From: Bacteroidia bacterium
GTDB lineage: Bacteria > Bacteroidota > Bacteroidia > M30B66
Length of the DNA: 64,000 bases
Assembly (NCBI GenBank): GCA_018401705.1
Contig: JAGYKL010000005.1
Location: 98,062 to 162,061 of the forward strand
Direction of reading: 5' to 3'
Shown here: positions 55,910-64,000 of the stretch, piece by piece
How positions within the stretch are numbered: position 1 is the first letter of the stretch
Layout of the letters: every line of letters starts with the position of its first letter
The notes under the pieces: model-generated
Databases searched by the model: none
What the model was told of the DNA's origin: nothing
The model's input: only the letters and a program-made list of their open reading frames with translations
Program-made: the position numbers and the translations under genes

Positions 55910-57544
55910 ATGAGTATTGATATTGAAGCCAATCGTAACGAAGACACAATGAAACTCTTACTTTCTGCAATGCGCAAAAAGTATGAAGAAGTTAAACTTG
56001 GCGGAGGTAAAAAACGCATCGAAAAGGAACACGCTAAAGGCAAACTTACTGCACGCGAAAGAATCGAGTTTTTACTCGACGAAGGTAGTCCGCAACTTGA
56101 AATAGGAGCCTTTGCGGGTGATGAAATGTATGCTGAACAAGGCGGTTGCCCTTCGGGCGGAGTTATTGTTGTTATTGGGTATATAAAAGGACGTCAGGTA
56201 ATTGTGGTTGCCAATGATGCTACAGTTAAGGCTGGAGCTTGGTTTCCGATTACAGCAAAAAAGAATCTTCGTGCTCAGGAAATCTCCATGGAAAATCACC
56301 TTCCAATTATTTACCTTGTTGATAGTGCAGGTGTTTTTCTGCCTATGCAGGATGAGATTTTTCCCGATAAAGAGCATTTCGGAAGGATTTTCAGAAATAA
56401 TGCAAGAATGTCGTCGATGGGCATTTTGCAGATTTCAGCCATCATGGGAAGTTGCGTTGCAGGTGGAGCTTACTTACCAATCATGAGCGATGAAGCTATG
56501 ATAGTTGACAAAACCGGAAGTATTTTCCTTGCGGGTAGCTATCTCGTTAAAGCTGCTATCGGCGAAAACATTGACAATGAAACACTTGGAGGAGCAACAA
56601 CGCATTGCGAGATTTCAGGTGTAACTGATTATAAGTGCTTAGACGATAAAGATTGTCTAACACGTATTAGAAATATAATGGATAAGGTTGGTGCTGCCGC
56701 TAACGCGGGATTTGATCGCGTTGAAGCAGCTGAGCCAGCTAAAAACCCAGAAGATCTCTATAGCATTATGCCCGAAACTAGAGATAAACCATACGATGTA
56801 ATGCAAATCATTGAGCGTTTGGTTGATAATTCTGAGTTTGAAGAATACAAAGCCACCTATGGTAAAACCATTCTTTGCGGCTTAGCCAGGATTGATGGTT
56901 GGGCTGTAGGGATTGTTGCGAATCAACGAAAGATTGTTAAAAACAAGAAAGGTGAAATGCAGTTTGGCGGCGTTATCTATAGCGATTCGGCCGATAAAGC
57001 AGCTCGTTTCATTATGAACTGTAATCAGAAGAAAATCCCTTTAGTTTTTCTTCAGGACGCAACAGGCTTTATGGTTGGCTCGCGAAGCGAACATGGAGGC
57101 ATTATTAAAGACGGAGCTAAAATGGTAAATGCCATGGCAAACTCAGTTGTTCCTAAATTTACTATTGTAACGGGTAATTCATACGGTGCAGCAAACTACG
57201 CCATGTGCGGCAAGGCATACGATCCCAGATTGATGCTAGCTTGGCCTACGGCTCAAATTGCAGTAATGGGTGGAGCTCAAGCTGCCAAGGTGCTACTTCA
57301 GATTGAGGTAAGCTCTCTTAAGGCAAAAGGGAAGGAAATCACCGAGGAGGATGAAAAGGCTCTTTACGACAAGATTTTTGATCATTACGAGAAAACTACT
57401 TCTATCTATTACAGTGCAGCGAGGCTGGTTGTAGATGCTATTATCGACCCGCTTGAAACCCGCAAAGCAATAAGCATGGGCATTGAAGCTGCAAACCAAT
57501 CGCCAATTACAGAGAAGTACAATGTAGGTGTGATTCAGGTTTAG
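55910..57544 (+). CDS. Acyl-CoA carboxylase beta (carboxyltransferase) subunit
   Basis: A 544-aa biotin-dependent carboxyltransferase, propionyl/methylcrotonyl-CoA type. Motifs: KGKLTARERIEFLLDEGS, VVANDATVKAGAWFPITAKK, VDSAGVFLPMQDEIFPD, GGAYLPIMSDEAMIV, TGFMVGSRSEHGG and GNSYGAANYAMCGKAYDPRL. The sequence is nearer to methylcrotonyl-CoA carboxylase beta than to AccD. It carboxylates an acyl-CoA with carboxybiotin from an alpha subunit encoded elsewhere. It is in one operon with accA. Confidence 0.93.
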   Translation: MSIDIEANRNEDTMKLLLSAMRKKYEEVKLGGGKKRIEKEHAKGKLTARERIEFLLDEGSPQLEIGAFAGDEMYAEQGGCPSGGVIVVIGYIKGRQVIVVANDATVKAGAWFPITAKKNLRAQEISMENHLPIIYLVDSAGVFLPMQDEIFPDKEHFGRIFRNNARMSSMGILQISAIMGSCVAGGAYLPIMSDEAMIVDKTGSIFLAGSYLVKAAIGENIDNETLGGATTHCEISGVTDYKCLDDKDCLTRIRNIMDKVGAAANAGFDRVEAAEPAKNPEDLYSIMPETRDKPYDVMQIIERLVDNSEFEEYKATYGKTILCGLARIDGWAVGIVANQRKIVKNKKGEMQFGGVIYSDSADKAARFIMNCNQKKIPLVFLQDATGFMVGSRSEHGGIIKDGAKMVNAMANSVVPKFTIVTGNSYGAANYAMCGKAYDPRLMLAWPTAQIAVMGGAQAAKVLLQIEVSSLKAKGKEITEEDEKALYDKIFDHYEKTTSIYYSAARLVVDAIIDPLETRKAISMGIEAANQSPITEKYNVGVIQV

Positions 57545-57577
57545 GCAATAATTCAAAGGCGCTTGAGTTTTTATGCT

Positions 57578-58321
57578 GTGAAATTTAAAGTTTTAAAGGC
57601 GCTACTGCTCTCCATGTTTTGCTTTTTGCCAAAGGCAGAAGCGCAGATTCCAATTCCTGAGATAACTTTATCTCCGGAGTTTTCGCCGGGAAGTACTTTT
57701 CCCAACTTCGTTGGAGATAAAAACGATTGGAATGCTAAACTGTATGCTGCAGGAGCCTTTAGTGTAATGTTGTCGAAACGACTAACTGAAAACTGGGATG
57801 CAGTAGCCGGAATCGGAATGAGTGCTTATCATATGAATAACAGAGGGAAAATTGATGATTACTTGCTTGACTTCAGCTCCCCTCACCTATTGGCTGGAAT
57901 AGGTTATTACAAGAATCCTTTTTCAAGAACCCAATCATTTATAAAGCTTATTGCTGGAAGTCAACTAGGGTACAGAGGCATTCAAAAGGAAAGCCACGAG
58001 CAATACACAGTAAATATCAACGGAAATGGATTGTTTCACTTTTTTGTTCGTCCCGAAATAGGAATTCACATGAAAGCGAGACAGAAATTAAAAGGCAGTT
58101 CGTTTTACAATGCTTTTGAGCTATCGGCATATTTCCGATTCAATTTCAAATCCCTCGGAGAGGTTAATATTATTGAAACTCAAACAAACACTCAGATAAT
58201 TCCTAGAGGAAATATTATTGGCTTAAATTTTCGTTACGTGATGCCTCCGGGTAAAAAAAGACTAAAGGAAAAAATGAAAACTCCCGACAAGCGCATTAGA
58301 AAAATTCAAAATTTAAACTAA
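57578..58321 (+). CDS. Exported outer-membrane-type protein of unknown function
   Basis: About 247 aa from a GTG at 57578, which starts a clean signal peptide (KFKVLKALLLSMFCFLPKAEAQ). An upstream TTG at 57563 is possible; no ATG is available before the signal peptide. The mature part has alternating beta strands (DAVAGIGMSAYHMN, HLLAGIGYYKNP, FHFFVRPEIGIHMKAR), suggesting a small beta-barrel, and ends in a basic tail. Not recognised. It follows the carboxylase gene by 33 nt and may share its transcript. Confidence 0.7.
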   Translation: MKFKVLKALLLSMFCFLPKAEAQIPIPEITLSPEFSPGSTFPNFVGDKNDWNAKLYAAGAFSVMLSKRLTENWDAVAGIGMSAYHMNNRGKIDDYLLDFSSPHLLAGIGYYKNPFSRTQSFIKLIAGSQLGYRGIQKESHEQYTVNINGNGLFHFFVRPEIGIHMKARQKLKGSSFYNAFELSAYFRFNFKSLGEVNIIETQTNTQIIPRGNIIGLNFRYVMPPGKKRLKEKMKTPDKRIRKIQNLN

Positions 58322-58384
58322 ACCTTAACTATCTCCTTTCTCCTTCCTGCTTTCTCCTTCCTGTTTTCTCCTTTCGCCTTTCTC

Positions 58385-60193
58385 CTATTTAACTATTACA
58401 ATATACCCCGAATACATCTGCCCTTCGAGCGATTCGATGGCATAGAAATAAGTTCCGGCTGTAACGTTATTTGCATCCCATGAATTATCGTAATCTTCGG
58501 CTTCAAAAACTACATTTCCCCAGCGATTAAAAATTCTCAATTGGGCACCTGGAGGAAATCCGGGAATTACAAAAAGGTCATTAAAGCCATCTCCATTGGG
58601 AGAAAAGGCATTGGGCACAGGTAAATTACAGCCAGTACTAAGGTTTACATCAATTAAGAGAGTGTCTAAGCCTCCTTCATTTCCAACTATTAAAGTTGCT
58701 TGATAAAAACCATCTCCCGGGTAACAAACCAATGGCGATTCATTAGTCGTAGTTTCGGGCTCACCGCCCGGAAAACTCCAAGCCCTGAATGTTACACTGC
58801 AGTATGAACTATCAGTAAATTGCACACAAACCTGCGGACATTCCGGCGTAGCCGAATAACTGGCTTTTGCTGTTGGCGGCACCGTTGAGCATACCACATT
58901 TTCCTCAAAAACAGGTGAACTGTATTCAAGAAGTTCAGTTTCTTCAACAACTCGGTCAAGTTCAGTACGAATCAAGTTTAAATTTCCAAGCGTTAGGTTT
59001 AAATCACTTACACTAAATTGAATCTCAGAAGCCAGGCAATTATCTATGCTGAGTGAATCAGTGCGAATCATTCCTCCATTTCTGGAGCCTCCGGGTGTAG
59101 CAAATTCACCCGTCATAAGCCAAGCACCTGACTGCATTGGAGATACAGAATAAATATAATTGGTAAAAGGATCTCCATAATCAAGTTTTCTGGCACTTTT
59201 CAAGCTCAAATCTTCCGTACAATTGAGCCAAGCCATTGATCGACCATCAAATCCGCCGGCATCGCCGGCGAAAATGAACTCATTGTTTGCATACTCAATC
59301 GCCCTGAACTTATCGTCGATGGTGCTATGAAAGGCCTTCTGACTCAATACTTCCCCATCTTGACTTAACTGCAAGGCCAAACCATCAAAACCGTTATTAA
59401 GTTGGTATACATAACCAGAAACATTAATCCTTCCTTGATCATCTAGCACCATATCTGTAAACTCCACATCAAAGTCTGATGCAAATGATTTTGCCCAAAC
59501 AGGAACCCCTCCTGCGTTCAATCTCAGAACGAAACCTTCTCTAAAGGTGCTTTGTGTTGAAGCATCTCCGCAAATCAGCACTCCTCCGTCGGCCAAAACA
59601 AGCATTGCTTCTGGCTCAATTTCACGATTTGGCAAAGAGAATTGCAGCGATTGAAGCACACTGAAAAAACCGTTCACAAGAAACAGATGAATAGTTTCGA
59701 AGTCAACATTATAATTTCCTGCGGCCAGAACCAGGTAATTACCATTTGGCCTTGAAATAATGTCTTTAGGTAATTCAGTTTGCGAAGAAAGAAAAGAGTG
59801 TTCACTCTGGATGTTTCCAGCAGCATCAAGTTCGAGAATATGAGTTTTCTGACTATTTAAACCATTAGCTCTTGAACTAAGCAAGGTGTATTCATCACCA
59901 CGAAGAATAAATTTCTTAGAGATAAGCGACTCGGTTCCAAAGCCAAATCTCTTCTGCCACTGGATTTTCCCCGCACAATCGAGTTTCATCATACCAACTC
60001 CAATTTGGCTATTTGTTGGCGAATTAAGCGCTAGGCTAATTGTTTCTGCAAAGCCTTGGTCGGGTGTTTCCATGAGATGAGTCCCAAAATCACTTTGATT
60101 TGAGCCAAATGTTGAGAACTGCGAAACCTGTGCAAAAGCACAATTATTAAAGCCAATACAAATAAGCAAGCACAGAATAGCCCTTAGAAACAT
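58385..60193 (-). CDS. Secreted beta-propeller-like protein with PKD domain and type B T9SS (CHU_C) domain
   Basis: A 602-aa protein with a signal peptide (NNCAFAQ). Residues ~25-400 are repeats of the type 'LADGGVLICGDA ... GFVLRLNAGGVPVWAKSF', a pattern of secreted propeller proteins. A PKD-like segment (~455-525: PQVCVQFTDSSYCSVTFRAWSFPGGEP) is followed by the type B T9SS domain (PVPNAFSPNGDGFNDLF ... RIFNRWGNVVFEA ... VTAGTYFYAI). No enzyme motif. Convergent with the gene ending at 58321. Confidence 0.88.
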   Translation of the reverse strand: MFLRAILCLLICIGFNNCAFAQVSQFSTFGSNQSDFGTHLMETPDQGFAETISLALNSPTNSQIGVGMMKLDCAGKIQWQKRFGFGTESLISKKFILRGDEYTLLSSRANGLNSQKTHILELDAAGNIQSEHSFLSSQTELPKDIISRPNGNYLVLAAGNYNVDFETIHLFLVNGFFSVLQSLQFSLPNREIEPEAMLVLADGGVLICGDASTQSTFREGFVLRLNAGGVPVWAKSFASDFDVEFTDMVLDDQGRINVSGYVYQLNNGFDGLALQLSQDGEVLSQKAFHSTIDDKFRAIEYANNEFIFAGDAGGFDGRSMAWLNCTEDLSLKSARKLDYGDPFTNYIYSVSPMQSGAWLMTGEFATPGGSRNGGMIRTDSLSIDNCLASEIQFSVSDLNLTLGNLNLIRTELDRVVEETELLEYSSPVFEENVVCSTVPPTAKASYSATPECPQVCVQFTDSSYCSVTFRAWSFPGGEPETTTNESPLVCYPGDGFYQATLIVGNEGGLDTLLIDVNLSTGCNLPVPNAFSPNGDGFNDLFVIPGFPPGAQLRIFNRWGNVVFEAEDYDNSWDANNVTAGTYFYAIESLEGQMYSGYIVIVK

Positions 60194-60771
60194 GTCCGAA
60201 AAATACGCAGAACCTTTTTGTATGACAAACTCTAAAATAAATTTACCGTAAAGATTATCAAAAGAAATTTTAAGATAGTCTGAGCAAAGGTTTGAGACCT
60301 TAGAAACTACACCTTAAATTTAGATATCTTAGGCATTAACTCTGAGAGTATAGATCTGCTCCAAAAGAGATTCGCTTTTCGCATTCTTTTGATTTCGCCT
60401 TTGAAAGGTTCTATATTATGACAGTGTTTAAGGCCGATTTAAACTTAATCATTTCTAATTAAAAAGGAACAAACCTATTCGAAGGATTTCCAGAAAATTG
60501 ATTTCCTCAAATTTGCTCCATTGTTAAAAATGTTAACGTTTCTCCAGGTTGAATCTCCATTTATTTTGACGTTTTGAAATCCTTTATAGCGCAAACAGTT
60601 ATTTGAATTTGTTTGCTGATAATCAACAGAGTGTATTAATCAGCATGACCTTCCCTAGAAAACATAACAACTTAAATAATGCTAATTCTACAATTTTAAA
60701 AACATTGTTTTTTACGATGCACTAATAAAGTCAGATTTGATATAATGTTATAATTTAATTCATTAAAATCT
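60194..60771. other. Gene-free stretch of 578 nt
   Basis: No ORF over about 15 codons makes sense here on either strand, and there is no tRNA. It holds one inverted repeat (GCAAACA / TGTTTGC at 60591-60616, 12-nt loop) and is AT-rich. It precedes the HDAC-like and recombinase genes and may hold regulatory or recombination sites or an unseen small RNA. Confidence 0.5.
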
Positions 60772-61674
60772 CTAAAAATATATCTCAGTAGCCATTCTAA
60801 ATGTGTTTGCATGAGCTTCTATAATTAGCTTAATATCTTCAGAATAACCACCTCCCATGGCTGCAACCAATGGAACCTTATTGTTTTTAGCAAGTTCAAG
60901 AACAAGTTTATCACGTTGTTTACAACCTTCTAAACTGAGGTTCAATCTTCCTAGTTTGTCAGATTCTAAAACATCTACACCACATTGATATAAAATAAAA
61001 TCAGGTTGGAAGTCATCGAAAACACTTCTCAGATGATGGTCAAGTAAATTAAGGTAATAATCATCGCCCGATTTATCGGGCAAAGCAATATCTAAATCAC
61101 TTAATTCTTTGTGCAAAGGATAGTTTGATTGTCCATGCATGCTAAAAGTGAAAACAGAAGCATCATTCTGAAAAATTTCGGCAGTTCCGTTTCCTTGATG
61201 CACATCTAGGTCAACGATCAAACATTTTCTTGCTAGACCTTCGTGTTGCAACTCTCTGGCGGCTATTGCGAGATCATTTAACAAGCAAAAGCCTTCTCCC
61301 CTATTTGTGAATGCGTGATGAGTTCCTCCGGCAATATTCATAGCAACACCATATTCAGCTGCAAAACGAGCTGCTTCAAGAGTGCCATTCATAATTGTTA
61401 TTTCCCTCTCAACGAGGGATGAGCTCAGTGGAAAGCCCGTTTTTCGTTCTTCCTGTTTGCTGAGTTGTAAATTCTTGAGCTTATTCCAATATTCTTCCTG
61501 ATGTGTTCTAAGCACAGCCTTTTCAGGCAGCGCGGATGGTGAAAAAAGCTGATTCTCTTTAATAGTTCCCTCATAAATCAGCTGCTCTGGCAACAAACTA
61601 TACTTCTCCATTGGAAAACGATGATTATCCGGCAATGGATGATGATAGATTTGAGACCAAGCGATTTTAAGCAT
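60772..61674 (-). CDS. Histone deacetylase/acetylpolyamine amidohydrolase family protein
   Basis: About 300 aa from the ATG at 61674 (MLKIAWSQIYHHPLPDNHRFPMEKY, the usual start of this subfamily); a longer frame to 61719 adds 15 residues. Zn-hydrolase motifs: GGTHHAFTNRGEGFCLLND, VDLDVHQGNG (metal Asp and His), YQCGVDVLESDKLG and AAMGGGYSED. Bacterial members deacetylate acetylated lysines, polyamines or related molecules; the substrate is unknown. It diverges from the recombinase gene across 151 nt. Confidence 0.9.
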   Translation of the reverse strand: MLKIAWSQIYHHPLPDNHRFPMEKYSLLPEQLIYEGTIKENQLFSPSALPEKAVLRTHQEEYWNKLKNLQLSKQEERKTGFPLSSSLVEREITIMNGTLEAARFAAEYGVAMNIAGGTHHAFTNRGEGFCLLNDLAIAARELQHEGLARKCLIVDLDVHQGNGTAEIFQNDASVFTFSMHGQSNYPLHKELSDLDIALPDKSGDDYYLNLLDHHLRSVFDDFQPDFILYQCGVDVLESDKLGRLNLSLEGCKQRDKLVLELAKNNKVPLVAAMGGGYSEDIKLIIEAHANTFRMATEIYF

Positions 61675-61825
61675 GTTCAAATAAACTGAAAAGCAACTAA
61701 AAAGTTTGTGAATTACCAATTAGCCATTTAATTAACTTTTAATTCAATCAACATAAAAGTATTTAACATTTTTCTTCCCTATACCCTAATCCTTGTGATA
61801 TTGTACGAATAAACCTTTTCATATC

Positions 61826-62980
61826 ATGAGACAATTACCTAAGCCTGATGCAATAGTAATTCAGAAATTAGAATATCAAGAAAAATTCGGTTTTGGATTT
61901 ACCATGGCCAATAACCCAGAACTATACCGACCGTTCCGCAATATTCTTAGCAGTAAGTATATAACATCAACCAATACTTGGTTTATTGAATACACAGATG
62001 AAAACCGCAAATCAATTGATGAAGTATTTAAAACCTTCAATAATCAGCATCCTATTTATCTAGCACTTCCGGGTAAAACTTATCCTCTTCCTGATTCATA
62101 TAATGGACTTCCCAATTGGGAGTATTTTGAGGTGATGGGCGAAGGATGCTTGCGTGATATTAAAAAGCTCTCTGATTGGATGGAGCATAAGCGTTACAGT
62201 TTTTCCAGTATTAACAATTACAAGAAGGCTTTAGGTTTATTTTTCAGGCACTTCAATTATGAGAGCATTCAAGATTTTAAAAAAGAAGACCTCATACAAT
62301 ATAACCGAGAGTATATACTTGGCAACCAACTATCTGGTTCATTTCAGAACACATTAATTTCTGCTTTAAAGTTGTTGTTCAAAGTTTACAAGCGGCCTGA
62401 TCAAGATTTTGAATTATTAGAAAGACCCAAAAGGGCACACTCACTTCCCAATATACTATCTAAAGAAGAAGTAAAGGCAATAATTCTCGCACCAATCAAC
62501 TTAAAACACCGTATGATGCTAATGACAATTTATGCGTGTGGCTTAAGAAGAGGTGAACTACTGAATCTTGTTCCAAGTGATATACAGAGCAATAGAAACC
62601 TTTTATTAATAAGAATGGCCAAAGGCCGGAGAGACAGAGTTGTACCTATTCCTAATTCATTGATAGGTCAATTAAGAGAATACTTCCGTTATTACAAGCC
62701 CAAGAAATACTTGTTTGAAGGGCTAAAGCCCGGAGAGAAATATTCAGAAAGAAGCCTTCAAATGGTATTAAAATCCGCTTGTGATAAAGCTCGTATTAGA
62801 AAACCGGTAACCCTGCATTGGTTAAGACATTCATTCGCCACACATCTTCTAGAGCGAGGAACAGACATTCGATTCATTCAAGAACTTCTTGGTCATCAGA
62901 GCACTAAGACTACTCAAATCTACACACATGTAAGCCAACGTAGTTTAAATGAAATTAGAAGTCCTTTCGAGGACTTGTAA
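61826..62980 (+). CDS. Tyrosine-type site-specific recombinase (XerC/D- or integron-integrase-like)
   Basis: A 384-aa recombinase. An accessory N-terminal domain (~1-105; KFGFGFTMANNPELYRPF, TNTWFIEYTDENRKSIDEVF) precedes a SAM-like core-binding domain (~108-195) and the catalytic domain. Catalytic residues: Arg241 (YACGLRRGE), Lys266 (RMAKGRRDR), His331 and Arg334 (LHWLRHSFATHL), His357 (LLGHQSTKTT) and nucleophile Tyr366 (TQIYTHVS). All are present, so it should be active. It ends RSPFEDL, as many Bacteroidota 'XerC/integron integrase' proteins do. It is not a core XerC/D judging by the N-terminal domain and accessory surroundings. Confidence 0.9.
   Translation: MRQLPKPDAIVIQKLEYQEKFGFGFTMANNPELYRPFRNILSSKYITSTNTWFIEYTDENRKSIDEVFKTFNNQHPIYLALPGKTYPLPDSYNGLPNWEYFEVMGEGCLRDIKKLSDWMEHKRYSFSSINNYKKALGLFFRHFNYESIQDFKKEDLIQYNREYILGNQLSGSFQNTLISALKLLFKVYKRPDQDFELLERPKRAHSLPNILSKEEVKAIILAPINLKHRMMLMTIYACGLRRGELLNLVPSDIQSNRNLLLIRMAKGRRDRVVPIPNSLIGQLREYFRYYKPKKYLFEGLKPGEKYSERSLQMVLKSACDKARIRKPVTLHWLRHSFATHLLERGTDIRFIQELLGHQSTKTTQIYTHVSQRSLNEIRSPFEDL
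62959..62976 (+). terminator. Hairpin over the 3' end of the recombinase gene
   Basis: AAGTCCT TTCG AGGACTT, a 7-bp perfect stem with a stable TTCG loop inside the last codons (SPFEDL), ending 1 nt before the stop. No T-run follows, so termination is uncertain; it may stabilise the mRNA. Confidence 0.45.
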
Positions 62981-63100
62981 TATAAATACTTTACTATATT
63001 TACAATACTAGCCCAGCATAGACAAACCCCTGCAATGACAAAATCCATAAAACGCATTCTCCCTCCCACAACAACCCTCTTAAAGCGTTTAAACCTTAAA

Positions 63101-63132
63101 TCCCAACTGCTATAAGGGAGTTATGTAACATG
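63101..63132 (+). other. Putative recombination-site-like palindrome downstream of the recombinase
   Basis: Core AACT-GCTATAAGGG-AGTT (63105-63122), followed by GTTA-TG-TAAC (63120-63129). It lies between the recombinase stop and the Fic gene. The shape (short arms around GCTATAAG) resembles repeats I associate with cassette arrays near such recombinases in Bacteroidota. Only this one copy is seen in the window. Confidence 0.35.
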
Positions 63133-63165
63133 TCCGTTTGCTGCTCAATAAACTTCTTTTGAAGG

Positions 63166-63199
63166 TTGGTCGCTTGAGAAACATTGTAGAGTATCTTTG
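63166..63199 (+). promoter_or_regulatory. Possible promoter of the fic gene
   Basis: TATCTTTG at 63192-63199 is an exact TAnnTTTG box, 19 nt before the ATG. A weak TTGG at 63166-63169 lies 22 nt upstream as a -33 element. Confidence 0.45.
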
Positions 63200-63218
63200 G
63201 CTTAACAATATTGAAAAC

Positions 63219-64000
63219 ATGAAACTTCAAATTCTATCCAATAACTTAATGGAACAGTTCCAAACAGCTGTTTCAGAGAAACTGGATACTATAATTGAAG
63301 GATTGGATAAAATTGAAACGCCTGTTGATTATTTCAGATTCTACAACTCAGTTTCGAGTGTCTATTCTTCTAAAATTGAAGGAGAAGAAATAGATTTTGA
63401 TAGCTATTTCAAACATAAATTCCTAAATATTAGCTACAAACCAGATTATACAAAGAAGCCTGACGACCTTTTTACGGCCTATGAATACATTTTTGGTAAG
63501 GAGCTAACCTTTGAAAATCTAAAAGCGGCGCATTCAATTTTAAGTGCAAACCTTCTCCCCGCTTCTCAGCAAGGCTTAGTGAGGACGAATCCTATGTTTG
63601 TAATTAACAGCGATGATAGAATTGACTATGTCGCCGCAGAACCAGGCAAACTAGATGCTGAACTTCAACGACTGTTTGCAGATATTGAATATCTATTAAG
63701 TGCTGAATTAAGCCATGAAGAAGTTCTTTATTACGCCTCATATATTCACCTGGTATTTGTTAAAATTCATCCATTTCAAGACGGAAACGGCAGATCAGCA
63801 AGACTTTTAGAAAAGTGGTTTCTAATTCAAAAGATTGGTGAAAAGGCAACCGCAATTCAACTCGAAAAGAATTATTACTTAAATCTTCAATTGTACTATA
63901 GAAACTTAAGAATTTTAGGAATTGATTATGAATTATTAGATTACAACAAAGCGTTAGATTTTCTATTGATGACAGTTAAAGGATTAATTGATCAAAAATA
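63219..64000 (+). CDS. Fic-family AMP-transferase (class II, self-inhibited), reaching the window edge
   Basis: 260 codons are visible, and the next codon begins TA at the last two bases, so the stop is probably at 63999-64001. The Fic motif HPFQDGNGRSAR (His184 to Arg195) is intact, so it should transfer AMP from ATP to a target hydroxyl. An N-terminal inhibitory helix motif, SSKIEG ([S/T]xxxE[G/N], Ser50 to Gly55), marks a class II Fic that is held off until the helix moves. No separate antitoxin precedes it. A promoter-like TATCTTTG lies 19 nt upstream of the ATG. Confidence 0.9.
   Translation, partial: MKLQILSNNLMEQFQTAVSEKLDTIIEGLDKIETPVDYFRFYNSVSSVYSSKIEGEEIDFDSYFKHKFLNISYKPDYTKKPDDLFTAYEYIFGKELTFENLKAAHSILSANLLPASQQGLVRTNPMFVINSDDRIDYVAAEPGKLDAELQRLFADIEYLLSAELSHEEVLYYASYIHLVFVKIHPFQDGNGRSARLLEKWFLIQKIGEKATAIQLEKNYYLNLQLYYRNLRILGIDYELLDYNKALDFLLMTVKGLIDQK

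Noticed and set aside
60581..60592. GCTATAAAGG on the minus strand as a second copy of the GCTATAAGGG site at 63109
   Set aside because: A 7-base match in AT-rich DNA is expected about ten times by chance in this window, and flanking arms differ.

Overview
The window is a piece of a Bacteroidota chromosome, most like a Flavobacteriales-type marine or aquatic bacterium. The evidence is: AT-rich DNA; at least seven proteins with type IX secretion (T9SS) sorting domains (three type A, four type B/CHU_C); a PorP/SprF plus PorE-like pair; a GldI-like FKBP; and promoters of the Bacteroidota form TTTG ... TAnnTTTG. The clearest promoter precedes a tRNA-Gln. I cannot name a genus from sequence alone.

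Layout. 1-4.6 kb (+): 3' part of uvrA, a LOG-family nucleotide hydrolase, a ClC chloride channel with CBS domains and an Hpt phosphotransfer protein, tightly packed and closed by a bidirectional terminator. 4.7-8.9 kb (-): a DHH phosphoesterase (NrnA-like) followed by four consecutive FKBP-type proteins, the first of them GldI-like. 9-16.1 kb: a lipoprotein, a saccharopine dehydrogenase-family enzyme, an outer membrane protein, a secreted M43 metalloprotease and a ComEC/Rec2 DNA-uptake channel. 16.2-26.6 kb (-): a cell-surface operon made of a giant SprB-repeat adhesin (about 2,540 aa, broken by one missing base), a PorP/SprF protein and a PorE-like OmpA lipoprotein. 26.8-30.4 kb: a second M43 protease, a CrtI-type carotenoid desaturase, and a small ORF joined to a CDGSH iron-sulfur protein. 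30.4-35.4 kb (-): DUF2723 GT-C membrane protein, polysaccharide deacetylase and acyltransferase. 35.6 kb: tRNA-Gln. 35.7-42.1 kb: two divergent type B T9SS proteins. 42.2-49 kb: TonB-like protein, dienoyl-CoA reductase, DUF4476 protein, a mazG-thioredoxin-small protein operon, and a PagL-like/DUF2807/GT-C operon. 49.2-54 kb: a secreted dikinase-like protein, two lipoproteins and a HepT-MntA toxin-antitoxin pair. 54-58.3 kb: ispE, and accA with a biotin-dependent acyl-CoA carboxylase beta subunit. 58.4-64 kb: a type B T9SS protein, a 578-nt gene-free stretch, a histone-deacetylase-family protein, a tyrosine recombinase, a hairpin-like site and a Fic protein that runs to the window edge.

How it fits together: much of the window builds, folds and exports surface proteins. 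The FKBP cluster could assist folding of T9SS cargo. The SprF and PorE-like proteins sit directly downstream of the giant adhesin, as expected for dedicated secretion partners. The rest is ordinary housekeeping (DNA repair, isoprenoid and fatty-acid precursors, nucleotide sanitation). The last 4 kb looks accessory. Two genes (the adhesin and mazG) each lack one base in a short A/T run, which points to a sequence error or recent decay.
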